Notes: a model not told the origin generated them from the sequence alone. DNA of 64,000 bases from Foliamicus sp963666765 (GCA_963666765.1 OY762933.1:2108001-2172000), one strand, 5' to 3'; numbered from the stretch's first letter, positions 18,473 through 28,234 are shown. Translations and numbers: made by a program.

Positions 18473-18823
18473 CTAGTCGTCGTTGCTGTTGATTTCATTC
18501 CACAGGCGAATCTGCTCGTTCATCTGTTCCGCCAGCTGCTGCTCGCGGTCAACTGAACCGTCATAGCGCTTGACGAATAATTCCTTGCGCTCGTCGGTCT
18601 TCGATTCCTCGTCCAGCGATTCGAAGTCGTCCTCAAGACACTTCCGATAACCTTCCAGCGCCGTCTGAAACTCGCGAAACTCCCCGATCGCGGCCCTGAA
18701 TTCGTCCAGAGTCATTTCGTTGGCGTTGGGCGTCGTAGGCTCGTCGGGGTAGTCACACCCGGCCCAGGCCGCGCCGCTTGCCAGAAGTAGCGTCATGACT
18801 GAAATTGTGGCGATACGTTGCAT
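18473..18823 (-). CDS. small acidic exported protein, unknown
   Basis: A 116-residue protein with a clear signal peptide (ISVMTLLLASGAAWAG) and a mature region of about 95 residues. The mature part is helical and highly acidic, with two cysteines (GCDYPDEP and YRKCLEDDFESLDEE) that may pair. The helices EFRAAIGEFREFQTALEGYRK and EQQLAEQMNEQIRLWNEI suggest a small periplasmic helical bundle. A strong AGGAGG six bases before ATG 18823 supports expression. I recognise no named family. Function unknown. Confidence 0.6.
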   Translation of the reverse strand: MQRIATISVMTLLLASGAAWAGCDYPDEPTTPNANEMTLDEFRAAIGEFREFQTALEGYRKCLEDDFESLDEESKTDERKELFVKRYDGSVDREQQLAEQMNEQIRLWNEINSNDD

Positions 18824-18931
18824 TTTTTCCTCCTTCGGACAGCCCGCCTCCTCGAATTGCGCGGCATTGCCCGTGCTCCCGACCGTGTGCCGATAGCCGG
18901 CACATTATGCCCCAAGGCCCTGCGCCATGGC

Positions 18932-18960
18932 CTGGCAGATCGTGGCAGAACCCCGCGTCG
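18932..18960 (+). repeat. MITE-end-like fragment in the 310-base gap before gshA
   Basis: Bases 18941-18960 (CGTGGCAGAACCCCGCGTCG) match 20 of 20 bases of the MITE end at 54611-54630 read on the minus strand, and the nine bases before them match at five. The rest of the MITE is not present. The remainder of the gap 18824-19133 contains a small hairpin (CCCCGC...GCGGGG, 18951-18972) and no gene that I can see. Confidence 0.5.
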
Positions 18961-19133
18961 AATGCAGCGGGGCTTTTGCCGCGGCCTGCCAGTGCGGCTG
19001 CACGTACAATTGGCAGCCGCACAGCGCCGCTCTCGCGTGGATTCACCTACACTTCACCTCTTGAAATGCAACGGTACCGTCGTAGCGGGGCGCCCCCCCG
19101 ATAGGCCTCATTAACGGAGCGCGCAGCGCGCCA

Positions 19134-20687
19134 ATGAAAGGCGCAGTCATACAGCAACGAATCAGGCGGCTTACCCGGCAACAGCTCTCGGGTGGACTCA
19201 GGGGCGTCGAGCGGGAATGCCTGCGCGTTACCGCGGCCGGCCGGGTCGCGCCCACGGCGCATGGCGAAGAGCTCGGGTCGGCCCTCACGCACCGCTATAT
19301 CACCACGGACTTTGCCGAAGCGCTGCTGGAGCTGATAACGCCTCCCGTGAAGTCCACCCACGACGTCGGCGACTGGCTGGCGGCGCTGCACGAATTCATC
19401 CTGTCGCATCTGGACGGCGAACAGTTGTGGGCGCCCAGCATGCCGCCGGCGATTTCCTCCGACAGGCAACTCTCGCCGGCCCGCTACGGCAACTCCAACA
19501 TCGGAATGCTCAAGCACATTTACCGTCTGGGCCTGGCCAATCGCTACGGTCCGCGTATGCAGGCCATCGTGGGCATACATTTCAATTACTCGCCGCCGCC
19601 CGATTTCTGGCGGTCGCTGCCCGAACTTGAGCGTCCGCCCTCCGGCATCGTCGCGAAGCGCTCTTCCTGGATCATGGGCCAGATGCGCAACGTGCGGCGA
19701 CTCGCCTGGCTGCCCACGTATCTGCTTGGCGCGTCGCCGGCGTTTCATGGCAGTCTTTCACGGGTGCGCACCGCCGACCTGAAGAACGGCCGCAAAGGCA
19801 CGCTCTACGCTCCCGACGCCACCTCGCTGCGGATGAGCAGCCTGGGCTACACCAGCGCGCTGCAGGCGGGCCTTGTCATTTCCGCCAACAGCCTGCATGA
19901 ATACGTGCGCGACCTGGAGGCGGCCGTCCAGGCCCGGCATGCCGCTTACAGCAAAATCGGCGTGCGCGTGCGGGGCCGGTACCGACAATTGTCGGACAGC
20001 GTCCTGCAAGTCGAGAACGAGTATTATGCGGCGGCTCGGCCCAAGCGCCGGATTCGCAGGGGAGAGCGCGCGGCAAAGGCGCTGCGGCGGCGCGGCGCGG
20101 AGTATCTCGAATTGCGGCTGGTCGATGCCGATCCATTCGAACCGCTGGGCGTCAGCGAAGCATCCATGCGCTTCCTGGAGGCCTTTCTTCTATATTGCCT
20201 GCTGGAGGAAAGCCCTCCGATGGCTGCCGACGAATACCTGGCCTGCGTGTCCAACCTGGACGATACCGCCTGGCGCGGGCGGGCCAGGGACATCCGCCTT
20301 ATCCGCAACCGCCGCCGGATCAGGCTCGGCAACTGGGGACTTGAGGTGTGCAGGGCAATGAGGCCGGTCTGCGAAGCGCTGGACGGCGGGACGGGCGGCG
20401 AATATTCGGCCGCTCTCAAGGCCGCCAGGGCTTCTCTGCGCGACCCGGGGCTTACCCCCGCGGCCAGGGTGCTGGACGAGCTCAGCGATGCGGGCTGGGA
20501 CCATCAGGCCTGGGGCATGGAGAAGGCCCGTCTGGCCTCCCGCCCCCCCAGGGCACGGCCGAACGCCGCGAGGCGGCGGGCCCTGAAGGAGGAGGCGCCG
20601 GCGTCGCTCGCCAGACTGCAGGCCATGGAAGCTGCGCCCGAACCTCCCTTTGACGAATTTCTGGCCCGTTACCTGGACAGGGGCTGA
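19134..20687 (+). CDS. gshA: glutamate--cysteine ligase
   Basis: First step of glutathione synthesis: ATP-dependent joining of glutamate and cysteine. At 517 residues it matches the proteobacterial type-1 family (E. coli 518). Landmarks are GVERECLRVTAAGRVAPTAHGEELGSAL, ITTDFAEALLELITPP, LWAPSMPP, RYGNSNIGMLKHIYRLGLANRYG, IVGIHFNYSPP and LRMSSLGYTS. YLELRLVDADPFEPLG is also present. The start ATG at 19134 is the first of the frame. The downstream ppc-like gene begins three bases after the stop, so the two are very likely co-transcribed. gshB is not in the window. Confidence 0.95.
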   Translation: MKGAVIQQRIRRLTRQQLSGGLRGVERECLRVTAAGRVAPTAHGEELGSALTHRYITTDFAEALLELITPPVKSTHDVGDWLAALHEFILSHLDGEQLWAPSMPPAISSDRQLSPARYGNSNIGMLKHIYRLGLANRYGPRMQAIVGIHFNYSPPPDFWRSLPELERPPSGIVAKRSSWIMGQMRNVRRLAWLPTYLLGASPAFHGSLSRVRTADLKNGRKGTLYAPDATSLRMSSLGYTSALQAGLVISANSLHEYVRDLEAAVQARHAAYSKIGVRVRGRYRQLSDSVLQVENEYYAAARPKRRIRRGERAAKALRRRGAEYLELRLVDADPFEPLGVSEASMRFLEAFLLYCLLEESPPMAADEYLACVSNLDDTAWRGRARDIRLIRNRRRIRLGNWGLEVCRAMRPVCEALDGGTGGEYSAALKAARASLRDPGLTPAARVLDELSDAGWDHQAWGMEKARLASRPPRARPNAARRRALKEEAPASLARLQAMEAAPEPPFDEFLARYLDRG

Positions 20688-20690
20688 CCG

Positions 20691-23441
20691 ATGCCTCCTC
20701 AAGCCAGCCGCAGGCGGCACCCGGCCTCGCTTCCGGCCGACAAGCGGCGCAATATCCGCTTTTCCAAGACGGAAGCTCCCTTGAGGCAGGATGTGCATCA
20801 GCTCGGCGGTCTCATTGGCGCGATGATCCAGGACAGGGGCGGCGGGGAACTCTTCGAGGCCGTCGAGTCGGCGCGCAGCCTGGCGATTGCGCGACGCGAC
20901 GGCGTCGCCGGCTCGCACGATCGACTGGAGCATCTGCTTGCGAGCCTGGACGACAGCCGCGCCCAGGAAGTCTCCCGCGCTTTCGCGACCTGGTTTCAGG
21001 CCATCAATACTGCCGAGCAGTTGCACCGGGTTCGCCGCCGCCGCGCCTACCTTTACGACGCCAGCCAGCCGCAACGGGGCGGTCCGGAAGCGGTATTTCA
21101 GCAGCTTCGCAAGGGGGGGACGGATCTGTCCGCCGCCGTCGAGATCGTCAATACGATTCGGCTGCATCCCGTATTCACGGGCCACCCGACCGAGCCCACC
21201 CCCACCGCGGTGCTGCGCCAGCAGCGTGAGGTTGCCTTGAATCTGGAGGAACTGAAGAACTCCGCCGCCGGTCCCCGTCAGGTCGATGCGCTGTTGCGCT
21301 CCATGCAGCAAAAGATTACGGCGATCTGGCATTGCGAGGAACATCCCCACGAGGAAACCACGATTGCGGCGGAACTGCAGCAGCTGCTCTATTTCGTGAC
21401 CGAAGTGATCTATCCCGCCTTGCCGGACTTCTACGACTCGCTGACGGAGGCCATGGCGATAGCGTTCGGGGAAAAGGCCAGGGCCGCGCACATCGCAAGC
21501 CTGCTGCGCTTCCACTCGGCCATCGGCGGTGACCTGGAAGCGGACGTGGAGATTACGCCACGCTTCATCCGGCAGCTTTTCGACCGGCAGCGGCTGGCGG
21601 TTCTGAACCTGTATCGCAAGGAGTGCCTGCAGCTTGCCGAAACGCTTACCCATTCGGCCCGGCGCATTGACGCGGGCGCGGAAATCCGGCGGCGGATAAG
21701 GGTCTATCGTGAGCATTTTCCGGACATCTACGCGGAGCTCGGGCCCGACCAGCGCGACATGCCGTTTCGTCTGCTGCTCCTGCTGATGGCTGCGCGCCTC
21801 GAGGCTACGGCCCTGGACAGCGCCTTTCACTATGACGACAAGCACGAGTTGCTGGACGATCTCGAAGTGCTGGCCGACAGCCTTATCGAGAACGGCGGCA
21901 TGTTCGCCGGAAGCCAGGGTGTGCAGCGGCTGATCCGGCGGGTGGAGACCTTCGGCTTCCACCTGCTGTCGGTCGAATTTCGCCAGCGGGCCGTGGTGCT
22001 GCGGCGCGTTCTGGGGAAGTCGTTCGACGCCAGGCAATGGGATTCTTCCGCGGGCCGGCTGAAGTGCCTGCGGCAGGCATTGGAACAGGATCTGGGGCGA
22101 CCGGAGAACCTGGACAATGAAGGCTTGCGCGCACTGGCGGTATTTGACGCCCTGCGTTACCTCAGGGGGCGCTACGGAAGGAAAGCCCTGGGCGGTCTGC
22201 TGCTGGGCGGTGTCAAGGAACCGGCGGACGTCCTTGGCGCGCTGCTGCTGTCGCGCTGGGCGGGATTTGAAAGGGCCGACGGGCATACGCCCCTGGATCT
22301 GATACCGGTGTTCGAAAGCGATATGGACGGCCGCCACTGCGCTCGCGTTATCGGGCAGCTACTGGAGGAACCCGCGTATCGCCGGCACCTGGAGAAGCGC
22401 AACCGGCGGCAATTCATGATGGTGGATCATGCCCGCTCACGGCTGGTCTTTGATCTGCCGTCCGAGCAATGGTCGATCCGCGGCCTGCAAAAGGCGGCTG
22501 TGGACGCGGTAACCGAGTCCGGTACCACCGCAATACTGCTGCAGGCCCGAGGCGGCGCCTACGAGCGCAGCGGCCGGCGCAGCCTGCTGGCGGACATCCC
22601 CCCCGAGCAATTGCAGCAACCGTTTCGCTACGCCGAGGCCGGCGAACGCGCCGGTCTGCGCTATGGCATGCGAGGCATCGTCCTGCGATCGCTTGAACTT
22701 GCCGCCGGGGAACTGTTGCTGGCCAAGGCCCGCCGCGGTGCAACGGAAATTCCCACGGGAGCGGAGGAATTGCTGGAATGCCTGGCCAAATCGAGCGCCA
22801 GGGCCCATAGCGAGTTCCCCGGGGGCGCCCGCGGCATGGCCGATTACTTCGAACTTGCCACGCCGGCGGACCTGCTGGCGCGCATGCCGACCACCGCCAG
22901 GCGCAGCGGCATGCGCGAGGGAACTGCCGTCGAGCTCCCGCGCCCGCTGGTTACGTTCTGCTGGGCGCAGAGCCGCAACCTGCTGCCGGGCTGGTACGGC
23001 TTCGGCGCGGGCTTTGCCGTCGCCGTGGAAAAATTCGGTCAGAAGTTCGTTTGCCGGCTGGCGCGTGACTGGCCTTATCTGCAAAGCATGCTTCGCGACC
23101 TGGAATTGGCGCTGGCCCGCTCGGACCTGGAAATCGCCGAAGGCTACTCGCGCCTGGCCGGCGAACTGCACGACTCCTGTTTCAATGCCATACAGGAGGA
23201 GCATGAACGAACGCTGGACGGCCTGATGAGCGCTCTGGGCCAGAAAGTCCTGCTCGAGGACCAGCCGGCCTTGCGGCGTTCGATCCGGCTCAGGAACCCG
23301 TACGTCGATCCCATGAACCTGTTGCAGGTGCGATTGCTGTCACGGTGGCGCGCCAGCGGGCGTGTCTGTTCCGGCGAACTGTATGCGGCGCTCAAGTCCA
23401 CCGTATACGGCATTGCCCGAGGCGTGCAGGAAGCAACCTGA
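20691..23441 (+). CDS. phosphoenolpyruvate carboxylase homologue with eroded active site
   Basis: At 916 residues it has full PEPC length and clear homology end to end. FTGHPTEPT keeps the catalytic histidine, VEFRQR an arginine, IPVFES the metal-binding glutamate, FCWAQSRNLLPGWYG an arginine, and LRNPYVDPMNLLQVRLL the C-terminal core. Other signature motifs are lost. GGDRDGNP reads GGDLEADV, the GYSDSxKDxG loop reads VDHARSRLVFD, FHGRGGxxGRGGxP reads LQARGGAYERSGRR, GSRPxxR is absent, and the terminal RNTG is QEAT. Normal PEP carboxylation is therefore doubtful. It may be a regulatory paralogue or have changed activity. AGGGG precedes the start. It is coupled to gshA. Confidence 0.8.
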   Translation: MPPQASRRRHPASLPADKRRNIRFSKTEAPLRQDVHQLGGLIGAMIQDRGGGELFEAVESARSLAIARRDGVAGSHDRLEHLLASLDDSRAQEVSRAFATWFQAINTAEQLHRVRRRRAYLYDASQPQRGGPEAVFQQLRKGGTDLSAAVEIVNTIRLHPVFTGHPTEPTPTAVLRQQREVALNLEELKNSAAGPRQVDALLRSMQQKITAIWHCEEHPHEETTIAAELQQLLYFVTEVIYPALPDFYDSLTEAMAIAFGEKARAAHIASLLRFHSAIGGDLEADVEITPRFIRQLFDRQRLAVLNLYRKECLQLAETLTHSARRIDAGAEIRRRIRVYREHFPDIYAELGPDQRDMPFRLLLLLMAARLEATALDSAFHYDDKHELLDDLEVLADSLIENGGMFAGSQGVQRLIRRVETFGFHLLSVEFRQRAVVLRRVLGKSFDARQWDSSAGRLKCLRQALEQDLGRPENLDNEGLRALAVFDALRYLRGRYGRKALGGLLLGGVKEPADVLGALLLSRWAGFERADGHTPLDLIPVFESDMDGRHCARVIGQLLEEPAYRRHLEKRNRRQFMMVDHARSRLVFDLPSEQWSIRGLQKAAVDAVTESGTTAILLQARGGAYERSGRRSLLADIPPEQLQQPFRYAEAGERAGLRYGMRGIVLRSLELAAGELLLAKARRGATEIPTGAEELLECLAKSSARAHSEFPGGARGMADYFELATPADLLARMPTTARRSGMREGTAVELPRPLVTFCWAQSRNLLPGWYGFGAGFAVAVEKFGQKFVCRLARDWPYLQSMLRDLELALARSDLEIAEGYSRLAGELHDSCFNAIQEEHERTLDGLMSALGQKVLLEDQPALRRSIRLRNPYVDPMNLLQVRLLSRWRASGRVCSGELYAALKSTVYGIARGVQEAT

Positions 23442-23451
23442 GCTGATCGGG

Positions 23452-25941
23452 TCAGTCGCCGCGCAATACGCTCATCAGGGGCGCATTCAGGGCGCCGCGC
23501 ACGGCAAGCATTCCCGCCAGGCCGATCAGTACCGCGCCCGCGGCCACGCCGGAAGCCAGCAGCAGGGGATCGAGGCTGTAGTCCAGGTCGAAGACGCGAT
23601 CGGCCAGCAGCAGCCCCAGCACGCTGGCGGCGCCTGCCCCGAGCAGCCCGGCCACGGCGCCCAGCACGCCGAATTCCACGGCCAGGCTCCGCAAAATGGT
23701 CCCTCTGCGCCCGCCCAGGGTCCGCAGGACCGCCGTTTCCACCGACCGCTCGGCGCGATTGGAGCGCACCGCGGCAAGGACCACGACCACTGCCGCAAGC
23801 AGGCTGAAAGCGAATACGAATTGCACCGCCAGACCGGCGCGGTCCAATATCCGCCGCGCCTGGCCGATGATGGCGTCCAGGTCGATGATGGTCACGCCGG
23901 GGTAGCGCTTGAGCAGCGACATCAGGATCTGTCCCTCCTCTTGCGGGATGTAGGCGCTGGCAATCATCGTGTGCGGCAGGTCGGCGGCGTCCGGTGAGAG
24001 TACGAGCTGAAAATTCGGATCGAAAGTATCCCAGTCGACGCTGCGCAGGTTGCTGAGCTCCGCCTGCAGCGCCACGCCGCCCACGTCGAAAGTCAGGCGG
24101 TCGCCGAGGTCAACTCCCAACCGGGCCGCGGTCTGCGTTTCCGCCGACAATTCCGGCGGCCCGGAGTGCGATTCGTCCCACCACTCGCCGCGCACTACCC
24201 GGTCCCCCTTCGGGAGGCCGGCCGACCAGGAAACATTGGAGGCGCGTTCGATAAAGCGCCGGCCTTCGGGGAAGGGCAAGGGCCATTCCTGGGCCGGAAT
24301 GCCATTTATGTTCGTGAGCCGGGCCCGTATGAAGGGCAGCGCTTCGGTCAGGTCCGGCACGCTTTCGCTTAGCAGACCGCGCATCCCCGGCCATTCCTCG
24401 GGGGCGATATTGATGAAGAAGTAATTGGGCGCGTCTTCCGGCATGGATTGGCGCCAGGCGTCCAGCAGGTCGGTCCGCATCAGGCCCAGCAGCAGCACGG
24501 CCATAAGGCTCAGGCCGAAGCCGGCGACCTGCGCCACGCTTTCGCCTCCGCCGCGCCGGATATTGGCCAGGCCGTGGCGCCAGGCCACCCCGCCGGCGCC
24601 ACGCACCGCGGATAGCGCCCTGACCAGCAGCCAACCCAGCAACATGCTCGCTGCCGCGGTCAGCGCCAGGCCCAGGCTCATCCAGAAAGCCAGTTCCGCG
24701 TCGCCTGCGAGAAGCACGACGATTACCAGGATGGCCGCGATCGGCGCGCCCTGGCGCAGCAGCGGTCCAGGACCCTGCATGGGCAGGTCCTGGCGCAGAA
24801 CCCGCAGCGGCGAGGTCTTTGCCAGGCTGCGCAGCCAGGGAATGACGCAGGCGCCGGTGACCGCAATGGCGATCGCCGCTCCGGGCAGGAGGCTGCGCAG
24901 GCTTGCGGGAGGCAGGTCGAGATTGATGACCTCGCGCGCGTAGGCCGAGAGCGCCAGGTGGGCCGCGTAGCCGGCAATGCTGCCTATGACTATGCCCAAC
25001 GCCGACACGATGAGGACCGGGATGAGCGAACGGCGAAAGACCCGGCCTTGCGTGGCCCCGAGGCATTTTTCCAGCGCCGCGGTCACCAGCCGCCGGCGCG
25101 TATAGCTGCGGGCGGCGAGAACTGTCGCGACGGCGGAGAGGATCACGCTCACCAGGGCTGCCAGCGCGAGGAAGCTTCCTGCCCGGTCCACCGCGGAAGC
25201 GAGGGTCTGGCTCGTCTCCTCCAGGTTCTGTACGCGCTCGTCGGAACGCAGGACGTCTTCCTCGGCGCGGCGGAATTCAAGTACCCGGTCCTTTTCGCCT
25301 GCGAATAACTGCCGGTAGGAGACCCGGCTGCCCGGACGCACAACGTCCATCGCGGGGACGTCCGCAAGATTGGTGAGCACGGTCGGGCCCAGTTGCTGAA
25401 AACCGGTTCCGGGGTCGGGGCGGTAGCGCAAGACGCGCGTGGCGCGAAGGTCCTTCGAGCCTATGCGCAGGCCCGCTCCGACTTGGATGTCCAGCTGCGC
25501 CAGAAGGGCCGCGTCCACCCACGCCTCGCCGGGCGGCGGAATCCCGTCGGCGACCGTGTCGGCGCCGTAAGGTTCTGCCGAAGTGCGGACCTCGCCACGC
25601 AACGGATAGTCGCCGGTCACCGCTACCACGGAACTCAGGGCGGTCATGTCGCCGGACACCGCAACCGTGGCGAAAGACCAGGTCTCGGCGCTTTGCAGGG
25701 AAAAGGAGCGCGCGCGCTCAAGCCGTCCGGGGTCGGGCCGCACCGGGGCGGCAACCGCCAGGTCGGCGGCCAGCACCTCGGCCGCCTGCTGCCGGACCGC
25801 CGCGCCTATGCGCTCGGTCAGAAAGCTAACCGCGGCCACGGCCGCCACCGAAACGGTGAGCGCCGAGAGCATGACGGTGAAATCGCCCGAGCGGAGCTCG
25901 CGCAGCCATCGTCGCCACTCTGGTGAAGGTGCAGCAGTCAT
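23452..25941 (-). CDS. ybbP: ABC transporter permease, YbbP-like (FtsX fold)
   Basis: An 829-residue inner-membrane permease. It has one helix near the N-terminus (about residues 20-45), a periplasmic domain of about 200 residues, FtsX helices around 265-400, a central hydrophobic block, a second periplasmic domain, and three final helices (ending AGMLAVRGALNAPLMSVLRGD). This is the YbbP architecture. The usual partner YbbA and the thioesterase TesA form a separate divergent pair at 31.7-33.0 kb, six kilobases away. ATG 25941 fits the family; the frame extends to 25980. The substrate of YbbAP is not established, though lipid-related export is a common proposal. Confidence 0.85.
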   Translation of the reverse strand: MTAAPSPEWRRWLRELRSGDFTVMLSALTVSVAAVAAVSFLTERIGAAVRQQAAEVLAADLAVAAPVRPDPGRLERARSFSLQSAETWSFATVAVSGDMTALSSVVAVTGDYPLRGEVRTSAEPYGADTVADGIPPPGEAWVDAALLAQLDIQVGAGLRIGSKDLRATRVLRYRPDPGTGFQQLGPTVLTNLADVPAMDVVRPGSRVSYRQLFAGEKDRVLEFRRAEEDVLRSDERVQNLEETSQTLASAVDRAGSFLALAALVSVILSAVATVLAARSYTRRRLVTAALEKCLGATQGRVFRRSLIPVLIVSALGIVIGSIAGYAAHLALSAYAREVINLDLPPASLRSLLPGAAIAIAVTGACVIPWLRSLAKTSPLRVLRQDLPMQGPGPLLRQGAPIAAILVIVVLLAGDAELAFWMSLGLALTAAASMLLGWLLVRALSAVRGAGGVAWRHGLANIRRGGGESVAQVAGFGLSLMAVLLLGLMRTDLLDAWRQSMPEDAPNYFFINIAPEEWPGMRGLLSESVPDLTEALPFIRARLTNINGIPAQEWPLPFPEGRRFIERASNVSWSAGLPKGDRVVRGEWWDESHSGPPELSAETQTAARLGVDLGDRLTFDVGGVALQAELSNLRSVDWDTFDPNFQLVLSPDAADLPHTMIASAYIPQEEGQILMSLLKRYPGVTIIDLDAIIGQARRILDRAGLAVQFVFAFSLLAAVVVVLAAVRSNRAERSVETAVLRTLGGRRGTILRSLAVEFGVLGAVAGLLGAGAASVLGLLLADRVFDLDYSLDPLLLASGVAAGAVLIGLAGMLAVRGALNAPLMSVLRGD

Positions 25942-26014
25942 CGCGGCGGGAACTTTCGCATATACTGCACGCCCGCTCAAGGGAAAGCCGCAAGTTCAGG
26001 GGCCGCCGCGTACA

Positions 26015-28180
26015 GTGAGAGTTCATTTCCTGCCCTGCCTGGTGGCGGCCGCGGTAGCCGCCTGCGCCGCCGAGGATCCGCGAATGTCCGATGATCTGAC
26101 CCCTGCCGACCCTCCGCTGGCGGACCGCCGTCCCCACTCGTACAGCCATCACGGCGTCACCATCGAGGACCCCTACCACTGGCTGAAGGACGACAGTTAC
26201 CCGCAGGTGGACGACCCGGACGTCCTGGCCTACCTGAAAGCGGAGAACGCTTACTTCGAGCGCATGATGGCGCCACGACGGGAGCTGGTGGAGACCCTGT
26301 TCGAGGAAATCAAGGCGCGCCAGAAGCCCGACGACTCGGGCGTACCCTTCAGGGACGGGGACTGGTACTACCAATGGCGTTTCGAAGACGGCGGACAGTA
26401 CCGCATATGGCAGCGCTGGCCGGCGCGAGGCGCCGGGGCCCAGGACTCTCCCGGCGCGGACGCCGAAATCATATTGAACGAGCCGGAGCTCGCTGCCGGG
26501 CACGACCACTTCCGGCTGGGCGCCCTGTCGGTGAACAATCGCGGCGATCTGCTGGCCTACAGCACGGATACCGACGGCTCGGAACGCTATCGGCTGTTCG
26601 TGAAGGACCTGAAGACAGGCGAGTTGCTGGAGGATGCGATCGAGAACACCCTGGGCGGTGCGGTCTGGACGGCGGACGATTCCGCGCTGCTGTACGTGGT
26701 CGTGGACGAGAACTGGCGTCCGTACCAGGTGCGCAGGCACGTCCTGGGCCGGCCCGCGGAAACCGACCCCGTCGTTTACGAGGAGCAGGATCCCGGCTTC
26801 TTCGTGCGCCTTTCCCGGTCGGCCTCAAGGGGCTACATATTGATACACACGGCGGGGCACACTTCGTCGGAGGCCTACGTCATCGCAGCCGATGCGACCC
26901 AGTCAAAGCCGGTGCTGGTGGCGCCGCGCCGCGCCGATCACGAATACTTCGTGGATCACCAGGGGGACCGGTTCGTGATCCGCACCAACGACCGGCACAA
27001 GAACTTCCGCCTGGTGACCGCTCCCGGCGATGATCCATCCGAGGATAACTGGGTCTCACTGCTTGAAGGAACCGCGCAACTCTATATTCGCGGGTTCGAC
27101 GTTTTCGCCGACTTCATCGCGGTAGTGGAGCGAAGCGACGGCCTGAACGCAATCCGGCTTATCGGGCGGGACGGGACCACGACCCATGTGGAACTGCCCG
27201 AAGCCGCCTGCTCGGTGGGCCTGGGCGACAACGCCGAGTTCCGGACGCGCATGTTGCGGCTGGAGTATTCCTCCATGATCACGCCGCCAACCGTTTTCGA
27301 CTACGGGGTCGATACCGGCGAGCTGAAGGCCCTCAAGGTAAGGGAGATTCCCAGCGGCTACTCGAAGGCGCAATACCTGACGGAACGGCTGACGGCGCCG
27401 GCCCGCGACGGCGCCGGGATTCCCGTGTCGCTCGTGCGCCGCAAGGACACGCCGGTGGACGGCGGAGCGCCTGTGTACCTGTACGGCTACGGCGCATACG
27501 GATTCGCTGTCCCGCCCTCGTTCTCGACCAGCCGGCTGTCGCTGCTGAATCGCGGCTTCATCTTCGCGATCGCCCACATTCGCGGCGGGGACGATCTCGG
27601 CTACCACTGGTACGAGGCCGGCAAGCTCGACCGGCGGGTCAACACCTTCAACGATTTCGTGGATGTAGCGCGCTTTCTGATCGACTCGGGCTACGCCGCC
27701 AGGGGCCGTATCGCCATAGCAGGCGGCAGCGCCGGCGGGGAACTCATGGGCGCGGCCGTCAACCAGGCCCCGGGGCTGTGGGGCGCGGTAGCCGCCCACG
27801 TGCCGTTCGTGGATGTCCTCAATACCATGCTTGACGAATCGCTTCCGCTGACGCCCACGGAATGGCCGGAGTGGGGCAATCCGATCGAGGACAAGGCCGC
27901 GTTCGAGCTGATCCGGTCCTATTCCCCATACGATCAATTGACTGCGCGCGAGTATCCGCCGATGCTGGTGACCGCGGGACTGAACGACCCGAGGGTAACC
28001 TACTGGGAACCCGCGAAATACGTGGCCAGGCTCAGACAGCTCAAGACCGGCGACAGCCCGCTGTTGCTCAAGACCAATATGGGCGCCGGCCATGGCGGCA
28101 GGTCCGGCCGCTATGACTCACTCTACGAGGTTGCCGAGGAATACGCTTTCATGCTCTGGTCGCTGGGAATGGCCGACTAG
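26015..28180 (+). CDS. ptrB: oligopeptidase B-like S9 serine peptidase
   Basis: A prolyl-oligopeptidase-family (S9A) enzyme cleaving short peptides, in oligopeptidase B after Arg/Lys. The beta-propeller part covers about residues 25-430 (HHGVTIEDPYHWLKDDSYPQ opens it). The hydrolase domain has YGYGAYG, IAHIRGGDDLG, the nucleophile GGSAGGELMGA, VTAGLNDPRV with the acid, and the histidine in GAGHGGRSG. GTG 26015 gives a lipoprotein-like leader (LVAAAVAAC), which would place it in the envelope. ATG 26084 would give a 698-residue cytoplasmic form closer to the usual length. Divergent from ybbP. Confidence 0.88.
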   Translation: MRVHFLPCLVAAAVAACAAEDPRMSDDLTPADPPLADRRPHSYSHHGVTIEDPYHWLKDDSYPQVDDPDVLAYLKAENAYFERMMAPRRELVETLFEEIKARQKPDDSGVPFRDGDWYYQWRFEDGGQYRIWQRWPARGAGAQDSPGADAEIILNEPELAAGHDHFRLGALSVNNRGDLLAYSTDTDGSERYRLFVKDLKTGELLEDAIENTLGGAVWTADDSALLYVVVDENWRPYQVRRHVLGRPAETDPVVYEEQDPGFFVRLSRSASRGYILIHTAGHTSSEAYVIAADATQSKPVLVAPRRADHEYFVDHQGDRFVIRTNDRHKNFRLVTAPGDDPSEDNWVSLLEGTAQLYIRGFDVFADFIAVVERSDGLNAIRLIGRDGTTTHVELPEAACSVGLGDNAEFRTRMLRLEYSSMITPPTVFDYGVDTGELKALKVREIPSGYSKAQYLTERLTAPARDGAGIPVSLVRRKDTPVDGGAPVYLYGYGAYGFAVPPSFSTSRLSLLNRGFIFAIAHIRGGDDLGYHWYEAGKLDRRVNTFNDFVDVARFLIDSGYAARGRIAIAGGSAGGELMGAAVNQAPGLWGAVAAHVPFVDVLNTMLDESLPLTPTEWPEWGNPIEDKAAFELIRSYSPYDQLTAREYPPMLVTAGLNDPRVTYWEPAKYVARLRQLKTGDSPLLLKTNMGAGHGGRSGRYDSLYEVAEEYAFMLWSLGMAD

Positions 28181-28195
28181 GGCGTTCCCCCGGGA

Positions 28196-28234
28196 GTGAG
28201 GGCGTTGCCCTCACGGCGGTTGCCCTCACGGCGG
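28196..28234. repeat. hairpin and 15-bp tandem duplication between convergent genes
   Basis: GTGAGGGC-GTT-GCCCTCAC (28196-28214) is a perfect hairpin. TTGCCCTCACGGCGG occurs twice in tandem (28205-28219 and 28220-28234). It lies between the 3' ends of the peptidase and ppsR genes and could slow transcription from either side. No T-run follows, so a standard intrinsic terminator is not clear. Confidence 0.6.

Noticed and set aside
20190..22337. Minus-strand frame of 715 codons opposite gshA and the ppc-like gene
   Set aside because: Antisense shadow; composition is Gln/Arg/Pro-rich and the plus-strand frame shows clear PEPC homology.
28196..28234. Possible CRISPR-like direct repeats
   Set aside because: Only two 15-base copies in tandem with no spacer; no cas genes in the window.
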